From Candidatus Kuenenia stuttgartensis (lineage in GTDB: Bacteria > Planctomycetota > Planctomycetia > Planctomycetales > Planctomycetaceae), in assembly GCA_945904015.1 (NCBI GenBank), contig CAMDPK010000046.1, positions 1 through 45,920 on the forward strand: DNA of 45,920 nt, given 5' to 3'. Position numbers and translations under genes: made by a program. This document shows positions 23,881-31,434 of the stretch, piece by piece; within the stretch, counting starts at the first letter, position 1, and every line of letters begins with the position of its first letter. Below the pieces are notes generated by a model that saw only the letters and a list, made by a program, of their open reading frames with translations, was not told the origin of the DNA and made no database searches.

Positions 23881-25410
23881 TCACAGGGACTTTTTCGCGA
23901 ACTGAAAGGCGTACAGTCGGCAGTCTCGCATCACGAGTCGCATCCGAATCGGTCGTCCTGCCAAAGCCGACAAGTCGGACTGGCCTTTCCAGGTCACGAT
24001 CTTGCGAATGTTGTTGTGGTAAATCCGATCGCAATCAGTCAACGAGTATCTCGGCAGCGGTTGACCGTCGGCAGATTGCAGTTCCACATTCAAATGGCCT
24101 CCCGCACTGCAATCGACATTCAGCTCCAAATGGTCACCGTTGAAGACCAGCGGCTTGGTCACGATCTCGGCTGGTTCGTGACTCGCAGTGGCGGAAACGA
24201 AGCCATCCATTCGCAGCGTGGCTCGTGTCATCACACCCAGGTACTTGGCGAAGGGTTCCTTCCCATCGAGCGATTCGACGTGGGTGCAGTTGTGGGCCGA
24301 GTAGTACAGCCAGATCTCCGAACCGACCACGGCATAGCCAACGCCCGGATACAGCGAACGACTATCGAATTCGCCATCCGGCCCCAGTCCGAGAAACGGC
24401 GCATGTTCGCCTCGGCGTCGCCATTGAATCGAGTCGTTGCTCGTAAACAAGTGGATGTCGAGCGTGTCGGGCGCGACGACCGTGAGCGGGTTCTTCACGT
24501 AGGTGAATGTCAGCGACGGATTGCCGTCGGCCGGGTTTCCCTGAGCGTCGCCGGGGTGAAAGAAAATTGGCACCAGCCCGAAATAGGCATTCGCCGCGTG
24601 CTCGTACTTCGTGACGCCCGCCTGATAATAGTCGGCCTTCACGGGGTCGTCGGGTTGCATCACTTTCAACGGCGGAGGAAACGCGAAGGGATCGGCCGAT
24701 TCGGAACGCCCCACTTGCCGCCACGGTCCCATCCGTGTGAATAACACGTACGACTTTCGATCCCGATCCCAAAACGCCTGACTCTGTGTGTCGAGTGCAA
24801 AGTCTCCCTCACGGACCACATTGCGTTCGGGTTTTGACCAATTCAACCCATCCGGCGAACTCAGCAGCGTGAGATACCGCTTGGGATCTGAGTCCTTCGT
24901 CGGGTAGATCGCGACCAGCATTTTGTACTTCTCGTTGGCCTTCGCATGGGGATCGACAAACACTTGCCCGATCACACTGCTGTAGCCAACAATCAGGTTG
25001 TTCTTCTTGGAACCGGCGTATTCAACCAGGTTCAGTTCGGGTTTGGTCCAGTGAATGCCGTCCTGAGATTCCGCGTAGGCGACGGCATATTCCTCGCCGT
25101 GCCGAATTCCGTGACTCACTCCATACCACAGCCGGAACTTGCCGTTCTCGTGCAGCAGGCTCGACATCCCGCCGATCTGCCACGATTCCCACGGCTTGTC
25201 GCCAACCAGATTCCGTTCACCTGTGCGATGGGGCCGGTGCATGTCGAAACGGATGCCATCGGCCTTATCCATCAGCGAGTCGTCCCAGGTCAGCCGCTTC
25301 ATTGTCCCAACGCGGACCGGCGACGCGGCATCCTCACCAACCACCAACCCAGAAACGAGTACGAAGATGACGCTCGCGGACAACGGCAAGACCGACATGA
25401 GAAATCGCAT
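23881..25410 (-). CDS. Exported five-bladed propeller protein (GH43/GH32-like)
   Basis: A 509-aa protein with a signal peptide (about residues 1-25, ending VVGEDA). Propeller repeats resembling glycoside hydrolases of families 32, 43 and 68 are visible: SLLHENGKFRLWYG, YAESQDGIHWTKPELN, LLSSPDGLNWSKPERN and VGSEIWLYYSAHNC. The C-terminal ~130 residues look like a beta-sandwich (LELNVDCSAGGHLNVELQ). A catalytic Asp/Glu set cannot be fixed by eye. It probably hydrolyses or binds polysaccharide outside the cytoplasm. It lies 92 nt downstream of the PQQ propeller gene on the same strand, so co-transcription is possible. Confidence 0.72.
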   Translation of the reverse strand: MRFLMSVLPLSASVIFVLVSGLVVGEDAASPVRVGTMKRLTWDDSLMDKADGIRFDMHRPHRTGERNLVGDKPWESWQIGGMSSLLHENGKFRLWYGVSHGIRHGEEYAVAYAESQDGIHWTKPELNLVEYAGSKKNNLIVGYSSVIGQVFVDPHAKANEKYKMLVAIYPTKDSDPKRYLTLLSSPDGLNWSKPERNVVREGDFALDTQSQAFWDRDRKSYVLFTRMGPWRQVGRSESADPFAFPPPLKVMQPDDPVKADYYQAGVTKYEHAANAYFGLVPIFFHPGDAQGNPADGNPSLTFTYVKNPLTVVAPDTLDIHLFTSNDSIQWRRRGEHAPFLGLGPDGEFDSRSLYPGVGYAVVGSEIWLYYSAHNCTHVESLDGKEPFAKYLGVMTRATLRMDGFVSATASHEPAEIVTKPLVFNGDHLELNVDCSAGGHLNVELQSADGQPLPRYSLTDCDRIYHNNIRKIVTWKGQSDLSALAGRPIRMRLVMRDCRLYAFQFAKKSL

Positions 25411-25502
25411 AGGAGTGCATCCTGCCGTTGTGCCTGTTGTGCATTTTTCCGTCGCGCGGTTTCAGCCGGGCTGCGTTACGACACGCTCGATTTTTTGCGG
25501 CC

Positions 25503-27059
25503 TCACTTCGTAACGCAAACGAGCTTCGTTCGTGTCCGCAGGAAAATCCGTCCGTCGGCGATGGCGGGAGTCCCGATCACTGGCTTGCCCATGTCGTTCG
25601 TGGCGAGCGTTTTTGGATTCGGGCCGTCCTCGATGACGACGATGACTCCGTTCTGACCGGCCACATAGATCTTGCCGTCACCGTAAACCGGCGAGGCGAG
25701 ATAGCTCCCTTCGTTGCCGATGCGTTGTCGCTGCCACAGAGCCTCACCGTTGGCGACATCGAAGCCGCTGGAGAAACCGCCGCTCTTGATCAGTGTGATG
25801 CGGCCGTTCGCCACCAGCGGCGAGACCACATGGTCGGGAGCCTTGTTGACCTTTTTCCACAGCAGGTGCGTCTTGCTGACATCGCCCGATCCGCCGCCGC
25901 GAACTGCTTGCACCGAGGCTTCCTTTTGTGACTCGGCATCGAATTTCTTCCAATCCTTTTCCTCACCCGCGCGAGCCTGACTGTCCTTCGCCAGCAGACC
26001 GCCTTGGTTCTTCGGGTCGAGGAACGCCTTGTCGATCTCGTCTCCTTCGAGCACTCCGTCTTTGTTGAGGTCACCACGCTCGAACTTCTTCCAGAAGGCT
26101 TCCGGGATCGGCGTGTCTTTTTGCTTGCGGCTTTGCTGAATCTCTTCGCGGGTGATCTTGCCGTCGCCGTTGGTGTCGGCGGTGGCTCGCCATTGATAGG
26201 CGATGCCGAAGCTCTCGACCGAGGTGTAGACGACTCCGTCATGACTGACCGGCGTCGTCTTGATGTTGCGGCAGAAGAGGTCGGCCGACCATTTCCGTTT
26301 GCCCGTCTGCGGGTCATAGCCGATCAGCTTGCCGGTCCCGGCGACAACCAGCTCGCGGCCTTGTTTGGTTTCGACCGCGACCGGATGCGAATAGCTCACC
26401 GCCATGTCGCTGCGATCGTCTTTCCAAATCAGATCGCCAGTCTTGCGGTTGAAGGCATAGATCGCGGGGCTGAGATCGTCGTCCTGGCAGAAGATCACTT
26501 TGTCCTCGAACAACACCGGCGACATCCCGGCTCCCCAATCGAAGATGAAGAACGGTTCCGGGATGTCACGTTTCCAAACCGACTTGCCATCGCGGACATC
26601 GAGAGCCGTCAGCCCCAGGCGAGTGAAGTAAACGTAGACTCGCTCATCGTCAGCGGCTGGTGTGGACGAGGCGTAGCTGTTGGGATCGGTAATCGTCGGC
26701 AACGGCTCCTTGCCGGGATCGAATTCGCGCTTCCAGAGCATCTTGCCCGACGCGGCGTCGAAGCACGACACGACGAATTTCAACTCTTCCGGTTTCGATC
26801 CGACCATGCCCGAAGTGAAGACTCGCCCAGCCGCGACGGTCGCCGAACCGATGCCATCGCCGACTTCCGCCGACCACGCGACGTTTTTCGTCGCCGAGAA
26901 CTCCGTCGGCAGCGGCTTCTTCGATGTCGAGACGCCGCTGCAATTCGGCCCGCGAAACTGCGGCCAATCTTCGGCGGCCAACAGACTCGGCAGCAACAGC
27001 CACACGAGGCTCTGTCCCGCAAATCGAATGAGCCGCAGGGCGCTAGCCCCGGTTCTCAT
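25503..27059 (-). CDS. PQQ-type beta-propeller protein with two EF-hands; start in palindrome
   Basis: About 518 aa. A signal peptide (LVWLLLPSLLAA) precedes the DWPQFRGPNCSG motif that opens planctomycete PQQ-like propellers, then repeats such as DAASGKMLWKREFDPG, DVRDGKSVWKRDIP and NRKTGDLIWKDD. Two EF-hand loops interrupt the propeller: DTNGDGKITREE (about residue 290) and DLNKDGVLEGDE (about 325), which should bind calcium. Whether PQQ itself is bound is doubtful in this class. The best start, ATG 27059, is in the loop of a palindromic element, so residues MRTGASALRL are element-encoded. The frame stays open far upstream, so a start near 27211 or earlier cannot be excluded. Divergent from the gene at 27318. 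Confidence 0.82.
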   Translation of the reverse strand: MRTGASALRLIRFAGQSLVWLLLPSLLAAEDWPQFRGPNCSGVSTSKKPLPTEFSATKNVAWSAEVGDGIGSATVAAGRVFTSGMVGSKPEELKFVVSCFDAASGKMLWKREFDPGKEPLPTITDPNSYASSTPAADDERVYVYFTRLGLTALDVRDGKSVWKRDIPEPFFIFDWGAGMSPVLFEDKVIFCQDDDLSPAIYAFNRKTGDLIWKDDRSDMAVSYSHPVAVETKQGRELVVAGTGKLIGYDPQTGKRKWSADLFCRNIKTTPVSHDGVVYTSVESFGIAYQWRATADTNGDGKITREEIQQSRKQKDTPIPEAFWKKFERGDLNKDGVLEGDEIDKAFLDPKNQGGLLAKDSQARAGEEKDWKKFDAESQKEASVQAVRGGGSGDVSKTHLLWKKVNKAPDHVVSPLVANGRITLIKSGGFSSGFDVANGEALWQRQRIGNEGSYLASPVYGDGKIYVAGQNGVIVVIEDGPNPKTLATNDMGKPVIGTPAIADGRIFLRTRTKLVCVTK

Positions 27060-27109
27060 CACACAAACCGGGGCTAGCGCCCTGCGGCTGATTTGTGGGA
27101 CAGAGCCTA
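27007..27109. repeat. Palindromic element, AGCCGCAGGGCGCTAGCCCC family, at a start codon
   Basis: Core arms 27031-27054 and 27066-27089 (AGCCGCAGGGCGCTAGCCCC and GGTT) are exact reverse complements, 24 of 24. The symmetry extends outward imperfectly (AGGCTCTGTCCCGCAAATC against the mirrored GATTTGTGGGACAGAGCCT), giving arms of about 48-50 nt. The core arms are identical to those at 43594-43652. The 11-nt loop holds the CAT that is the likely start codon of the PQQ protein. Confidence 0.92.
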
Positions 27110-27112
27110 ATC

Positions 27113-27165
27113 CGACGCCCCAGCGAGATCGGACGCTCGCTCGACTCTCGTGACTTCGGGGCGTC
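27113..27165. repeat. Imperfect inverted repeat in divergent promoter region
   Basis: CGACGCCCC (27113-27121) mirrors GGGGCGTCG (27157-27165) around a stretch rich in CGCTCG and GCGAG words. It is followed by CTCGCTGGCGCTTCGTG, similar to the arms at 8528 and 17390. It lies between the PQQ gene and the enolase-superfamily gene at 27318 and is probably a decayed element. Confidence 0.5.
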
Positions 27166-27317
27166 GCGAGGTGTTCGGCCTCGCTGGCGCTTCGTGTTCG
27201 TGTTGCACGCATGATGACTCCCTCTCGTTTGCGGTGGTCCGGGACTTCGATAATCATGGCACCCGCATCTTCCAGCGTCGCTCTCAAAAAACAAAGTGTC
27301 CGTCCCAGGAGTCCAAC

Positions 27318-28571
27318 ATGCCAAGCAAACTTCCCCGCCGAGATTTCTTCGTTCGCGCCGCAACGGCTGGATGCTTGGGAGCCGCCAGCGGCTTTCTGGT
27401 CGACGCCGATTCCAGAGCAGTCGCCGCCGACCCGAAGCCGAGTTCGTTGAAGATCACGAAGGTCGAGACGTTCGCCCTCCAGCACAAATTAGCCAAAGGG
27501 ATCGGGCCTTCGGTGGCGTCGGCGGACACTCGCGACACGCTGCTGGTGAAGATCAGCACGGACAGCGGCCTCGTCGGTTGGGGCGAGACTGCCGATGTGG
27601 GAGGCACGCGTGGCATCATCGAGGAGCATCTCAAGAATGTCCTGCTCGGCAAGAATCCGCTGGAACATCGCAAGGTCTGGGCGGCGATGTGGGGCCCCAA
27701 CTTTGGCGACGGTCGAGCGGTCGCGGGCTGCGACATCGCGCTACACGACTTGCGAGGCAAGGCGCTCGGCCTGTCGATCGCCGACCTGTATGGCGGACGT
27801 CAACGCGACAAGGTACTGGGCTATGCCGCCGCCATGAATTACACAGACGGAATCCGCCCGGAAGACCAGCATCCACCCGAAGCCGCCGCGCTCGCCAAGC
27901 AAGGCTTCCGGGCGATGAAGATTCGCACGGGCCGCTACGGCTTCAAGCGCGACCTCGCCGTCATGGAGAAAATTCGCGATGCCGTCGGTCCCGACGTGAA
28001 ACTGCTCACCGACGGCAATGGTGCGTTCACGCTCCCTCAAGCAGTGAAGTTCGGCAAGGAACTGGAGAAGCTCGACTTCTATTGCTTCGAGGAACCACTG
28101 CCGCAGCACCCGAACTACGCCGGCTACGATGAACTGACGAGATCCTTGGACATCGGGATCGCCGGCGGCGAAGTGATCGACTCGCGAGCCACCGCGCGGG
28201 ATCTCATCGTCAAACGCTCGTTCGACATCATCCAAGCCGACGTCTCGTTGTGCGGCGGGATTGCCGAGGTGCTCTTCATCTCCGAGATGGCTCGGCTATT
28301 CGGCATGCAAGCCCTGCCTCACTGCTGGGCCGGAGCGATCGTCATCGCCGCCTCGCTGCAATTGAACTCCCTCTTGAACGTGCATTACCAAGGCTTCGCC
28401 GGCGGCGACGAGCCGATGATGGAGTTCGACACCTACGAAAACCCGTTCCGCGACGAAATCGTCACCAAGAAGTTCGAGCTGAAAAACGGCTACTTCGATG
28501 TCCCCACCGGCCCCGGCCTCGGCATCGAGATCAACGAAGAAGTCATCAAGAAATATCTGAAGAAGTCGTGA
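27318..28571 (+). CDS. Mandelate racemase/muconate lactonizing enzyme family protein, Tat leader
   Basis: A 417-aa enolase-superfamily protein with a Tat-type leader (LPRRDFFVRAATAGCLGAASG). Barrel motifs are AMKIRTGRYG (KxR, general base strand), LLTDGNGAFT (Asp), FEEPLPQ (Glu), IAGGEVID (Glu), QADVSLCGG (Asp) and QALPHCWAGA (His), so the metal site and His/Asp dyad look complete. This set fits the mandelate racemase-like subgroup, probably acting on a sugar acid. CAGGAG lies 6 nt before ATG 27318. It differs from the ManD-like enzyme at 8549. Divergent from the PQQ gene, followed by the CxxCH/toroid protein. Confidence 0.87.
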   Translation: MPSKLPRRDFFVRAATAGCLGAASGFLVDADSRAVAADPKPSSLKITKVETFALQHKLAKGIGPSVASADTRDTLLVKISTDSGLVGWGETADVGGTRGIIEEHLKNVLLGKNPLEHRKVWAAMWGPNFGDGRAVAGCDIALHDLRGKALGLSIADLYGGRQRDKVLGYAAAMNYTDGIRPEDQHPPEAAALAKQGFRAMKIRTGRYGFKRDLAVMEKIRDAVGPDVKLLTDGNGAFTLPQAVKFGKELEKLDFYCFEEPLPQHPNYAGYDELTRSLDIGIAGGEVIDSRATARDLIVKRSFDIIQADVSLCGGIAEVLFISEMARLFGMQALPHCWAGAIVIAASLQLNSLLNVHYQGFAGGDEPMMEFDTYENPFRDEIVTKKFELKNGYFDVPTGPGLGIEINEEVIKKYLKKS

Positions 28572-28662
28572 CACACTCACAATGATCAGCCAGAACGCGC
28601 TAGCGTCCGGTTCGGACACGGAACGGTCGATTCGCCTGCTGTCCCTTGAGCGAGATCATGCC

Positions 28663-30072
28663 ATGTTTCGCGGGTTGTGCTTACATCGTTATCGCCGACT
28701 GCGTTGTTTTTCCTCGCGGGTTTCGTCCCGGCTGATTAAGTGCAAAGTGACGAGTGCAAAGTGCAAAGTGAAGAATGTCGAACAAGCGAACTTTCTGCCG
28801 TTCCGATTTTGCACTTTGCACTTTGCAGTCTGCACTCTTCACTTTGCACTGAATTGCGGCTTCGCCGCCTTAACTCTTTGTTATTTTGGATGGATGAACG
28901 CTGTCGTTCAGGCGGATGACGCCGCTCAGCCGAGCGATGCGGCGGTTCGCGAAGCGGTGTCGCGGAGCCTTCCGTTTCTGGAGAAGGGCGGCGTGGAGTG
29001 GATGAATGACCGCGGCTGCATGTCGTGCCATCATGTGCCGTTTTTGTTGTGGTCGCATCGAGCGGCTCAGGCTCACGGGTTGACGGTCGATGACAAAAAG
29101 CTGTCAGAGTGGGACGAGTGGTCTCGGAAGGATTCGCTGTCGCATCACAATTCCCACCGATTGCAGAATTACGACCTCGGCAAAGTTGAAGCCGCGAAAC
29201 TGCCGGACGCAGTGAGGGAAAAGCTCAAGCCGCTCATCGAGCAGCCGTTCAAGACCGAGGCCGAGTTTGCTGCGAAGCTGACGCCGTTGCTCACCGAAGA
29301 CGAATTGAAGTCGTATCAAGCCATCATCACCAAGACCGCCGAGCGGGTGCAGAACGCGCTGGATCGCAACGGTGGAGGCATGGATGTTGTTGCACAACTG
29401 CTACTCGGCAGCCACGGAACGTCGAGCATTCTGGCGCAGCCCGACTTTCGTGACAGCACGATCGCACTGATGCACCGGAATCAGTTGGCGGATGGCTCGT
29501 GGCCTCCGGGCAATCAGCTCGCGACGTTGCGCCGCTGGTCGCTGCCGACGGCGAATCAAGCGACCACGATGTGGGCCACGCTCGCGCTGGCCGTCTTCGA
29601 AGTGCCGGGGCCGAAGCGATCCGACGCGATCGAGAAAGCCATTGCTTATCAGCGGCAACAACCTCCGCAGCCCGACAATCGCGAATGGCTCGCGACACGA
29701 CTGTTGTTTGAGAAGCAAATCGGCTCGGCCGATGAAGTCGCGAAACTGCATCAGCAGTTGCTCGACGCCCGCAGCAGCGACGGCGGTTGGGGCTGGGAAA
29801 AAGGAGTCCCCAGCGATTCGATGACAACCGGCCTGGCGATCTACGTCCTGGCGAAAGTCCGAGCCGGCGATGACTCGGCCGTCTTTCGAGACGCTCGCAA
29901 GTTCCTACTTACGTCGCAACAACCCGACGGCTCGTGGCTGACTCCGGCCAAGAACATCAGCAACAGCAAAGATCCGGAACGGTTGAAGGTTCGCGACGAA
30001 ATCTATCACTACTGGGGGACCGCTTGGACCGCCATTGGACTGCTGGAAACGCTCGGCAAGTCAGGCCCGTGA
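28663..30072 (+). CDS. CxxCH plus terpene-cyclase-like (prenyltransferase/squalene oxidase repeat) protein
   Basis: About 469 aa from ATG 28663. After a hydrophobic leader ending in VVQADDAAQ comes GCMSCHHVPFLLW, a CxxCH haem-type motif near residues 119-123. A helical region follows, then alpha/alpha-toroid repeats with DGSWPPG, DGGWGWEKG and DGSWLTP, as in squalene-hopene cyclases. The catalytic DxDD motif of cyclases is not seen, so it is probably not a cyclase. An inverted repeat (28739-28850) is translated in frame within the leader (about residues 25-65, KCKVTSAKCKVK and CTLHFAVCTLHFAL). ATG 28663 assumes the element lies in the original signal peptide; a start at 28906 is an alternative. 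Function unknown, likely exported and haem-binding. Confidence 0.75.
   Translation: MFRGLCLHRYRRLRCFSSRVSSRLIKCKVTSAKCKVKNVEQANFLPFRFCTLHFAVCTLHFALNCGFAALTLCYFGWMNAVVQADDAAQPSDAAVREAVSRSLPFLEKGGVEWMNDRGCMSCHHVPFLLWSHRAAQAHGLTVDDKKLSEWDEWSRKDSLSHHNSHRLQNYDLGKVEAAKLPDAVREKLKPLIEQPFKTEAEFAAKLTPLLTEDELKSYQAIITKTAERVQNALDRNGGGMDVVAQLLLGSHGTSSILAQPDFRDSTIALMHRNQLADGSWPPGNQLATLRRWSLPTANQATTMWATLALAVFEVPGPKRSDAIEKAIAYQRQQPPQPDNREWLATRLLFEKQIGSADEVAKLHQQLLDARSSDGGWGWEKGVPSDSMTTGLAIYVLAKVRAGDDSAVFRDARKFLLTSQQPDGSWLTPAKNISNSKDPERLKVRDEIYHYWGTAWTAIGLLETLGKSGP
28739..28850. repeat. Inverted array of AGTGCAA/TTGCACT words inside a leader peptide
   Basis: Left block 28739-28780 has repeated GTGCAAAGTG words; right block 28807-28850 has the mirrored CACTTTGCAC words; 26 nt between. 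It is both a direct-repeat array within each arm and an inverted repeat between arms, and it has no stop codon in the frame of the surrounding gene. Confidence 0.88.
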
Positions 30073-30151
30073 GTCACCGCGGCAAGCTCCGTATTTGGCC
30101 AAGAGTTTTGGAATTGGTCAAAGCGTGGTGTGTTGACCGCGAAGCGGTCAC

Positions 30152-30320
30152 AGCCATTAGCCGGTGGTCGCCGCAGGCGCACCACCGGTACGGTGTGAAG
30201 ACCGCGTTTTGCATCCCGGAGGGATGCCAGCGATCATGGTGCTGGCATCCCTCCGGGATGCGTTCACTTCGTCTTCCATTTTCCGGTGGTATCGCTGCGC
30301 TCAACCACCGGCTAATGGCT
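30152..30320. repeat. Outer palindrome of a nested pair
   Basis: Left arm 30152-30188 (AGCCATTAGCCGGTGGT then CACCACCGG) pairs with right arm 30283-30320 (CCGGTGGT then ACCACCGGCTAATGGCT). Each arm contains its own small inverted repeat (CCGGTGGT/ACCACCGG). A second, perfect palindrome (30211-30261) lies inside the spacer. Confidence 0.85.
30211..30261. repeat. Inner palindrome of a nested pair (21-nt perfect arms)
   Basis: Arms 30211-30231 (GCATCCCGGAGGGATGCCAG and C) and 30241-30261 match 21 of 21; loop 9 nt. Each arm is also internally symmetric (GCATCCC/GGGATGC). Its place in the spacer of another palindrome suggests sequential insertion. Confidence 0.9.
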
Positions 30321-30347
30321 GAGATCCCTTCGGGATCACTTTGGCTC

Positions 30348-30423
30348 GGCGAGCCGGGCGGCGTCAGCCCCCGGACGTCTCACGTTCCGAATTCGTCCGG
30401 GAGCTAACGCTCACCGGCTCGCC
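30348..30423. repeat. Imperfect palindrome, GGCGAGCCGG family
   Basis: Left arm from 30348 (GGCGAGCCGGGCGGCGTCAG) pairs with right arm ending 30423 (mirror GGCGAGCCGGTGAGCGTTAG), about 30 nt each with a few mismatches; spacer 17 nt. Confidence 0.8.
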
Positions 30424-30503
30424 TGAAACCAGCAACGCTGCCGGCGCTGCCAATTGGCAACTTCCTGCCTGGACGATAGCTTGCACTCTGATCCGTGTCA
30501 CAG

Positions 30504-30570
30504 AAATTAGCCGCGCGGCGCTAGCCCCGGTTCATGCCTTGTAACCGGGGCTAGGCCGCGCGGCTAATTT
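30504..30570. repeat. Palindromic element, variant of the CGCTAGCCCCGGTT family
   Basis: Left arm 30504-30532 (AAATTAGCCGCGCGGCGCTAG and onward) pairs with right arm 30543-30570 with a single-base indel; loop 10 nt. The inner part (GCGCTAGCCCCGGTT) is shared with 27031 and 43594, while the outer part differs. Confidence 0.88.
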
Positions 30571-30664
30571 TCGGAATGCGGATGACTTGTCCAACTGCGC
30601 GAGTCATCCTGTTCGGCAAATGGTTTGTGCGGTTTACTTGGCTGTCGGCTACTGAGAAAGATGT

Positions 30665-31318
30665 ATGAGACACGTCGCGTTTTTTCTCGTTGCTAGCTTC
30701 TACTTGGCCACATTCGGTTGTAGCCGTCAGGAAGAATCGAGTGATGTCTCCGTCTCTCGTCCAACGGCCGATGGGCGAATCGTCGTCGAGAAGGCAATCT
30801 CCGTGCTGGACAATGAAGTCTTGGCTGCGGTGTTGGATGACATCCTCACCTATCGCGGGGAAGACTCCCCTGTTGCCGTCCAAGGTTCACCACCAACCGA
30901 AATTCTCTTCGAGCCAAAGCCGGTTCAATATCCGCAAACTATTGACGAAGTTTTGTTCCGACATCAACAGGAGCTTTGGACGAAACTCACACCTACTCAG
31001 ACCAGCGCTTCACGAGAGGCGGCTGATCATCTCGTGAAGCGGATTCAGAACCGTGATTTCTTTGTGGCGTTCAAGCCACAGGACAAGAGAGTACGAATTC
31101 ACGAAGAGCGAGAGGCTCAGACAGCGGAAGAGTCGGTTCGATCCAGGTTTGATCGTCCGATAGAGGCTTGGCCACCGGGCTACTCCAAGAACAAGCGATT
31201 TGCTGTCGTGCGGCTGATTGTCCCATGGAGCATTCATCACGCAGAGGGCACCTACGTCCTTTCCGAGGATCATGGAAAGTGGACGGTGCGTCTGCGGCAG
31301 TTCGTTTACTATGTTTGA
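30665..31318 (+). CDS. Hypothetical lipoprotein
   Basis: A 217-aa protein. A lipoprotein signal (hydrophobic residues 4-18, then lipobox ATFGC with Cys 19) indicates membrane anchoring after export. The mature part is charged, with no recognised domain; a C-terminal beta-type stretch (RFAVVRLIVPWSIHHAEGTYVLSED) ends in KWTVRLRQFVYYV. Base composition is more AT-rich than most of the window, like the HNH gene. It follows the palindrome-rich patch. Function unknown. Confidence 0.72.
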   Translation: MRHVAFFLVASFYLATFGCSRQEESSDVSVSRPTADGRIVVEKAISVLDNEVLAAVLDDILTYRGEDSPVAVQGSPPTEILFEPKPVQYPQTIDEVLFRHQQELWTKLTPTQTSASREAADHLVKRIQNRDFFVAFKPQDKRVRIHEEREAQTAEESVRSRFDRPIEAWPPGYSKNKRFAVVRLIVPWSIHHAEGTYVLSEDHGKWTVRLRQFVYYV

Positions 31319-31434
31319 GTTTGAGGCTGGGCAAAATATGGGCTGAAGCGGATGGCGGCGGGCAGTTCTTGGCCAATTCCGTCCGTTTGTTTTTTAATTC
31401 CGTTTTTCGTTCGCATGTCACGGAGCCAAGTCTG

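Larger units (their letters stand above)
30073..30664. other. 592-nt gene-free region filled with palindromic elements
   Basis: No convincing gene on either strand: the open frames here (such as the one starting at 30341) consist of repeat sequence. The region holds a nested pair of palindromes (30152-30320), a small hairpin (GATCCCTTCGGGATC, 30322-30336), a further imperfect palindrome (30348-30423) and another (30504-30570). It separates two unrelated plus-strand genes. Confidence 0.8.

Noticed and set aside
28739..28850. A CRISPR-like array because of repeated words
   Set aside because: The units are 7-10 nt, without regular spacers, and form an inverted repeat. No cas gene is present.
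30341..30544. A small plus-strand gene in the palindrome-rich patch
   Set aside because: Its codons are mostly palindrome arms and it has no ribosome-binding site or recognisable product.
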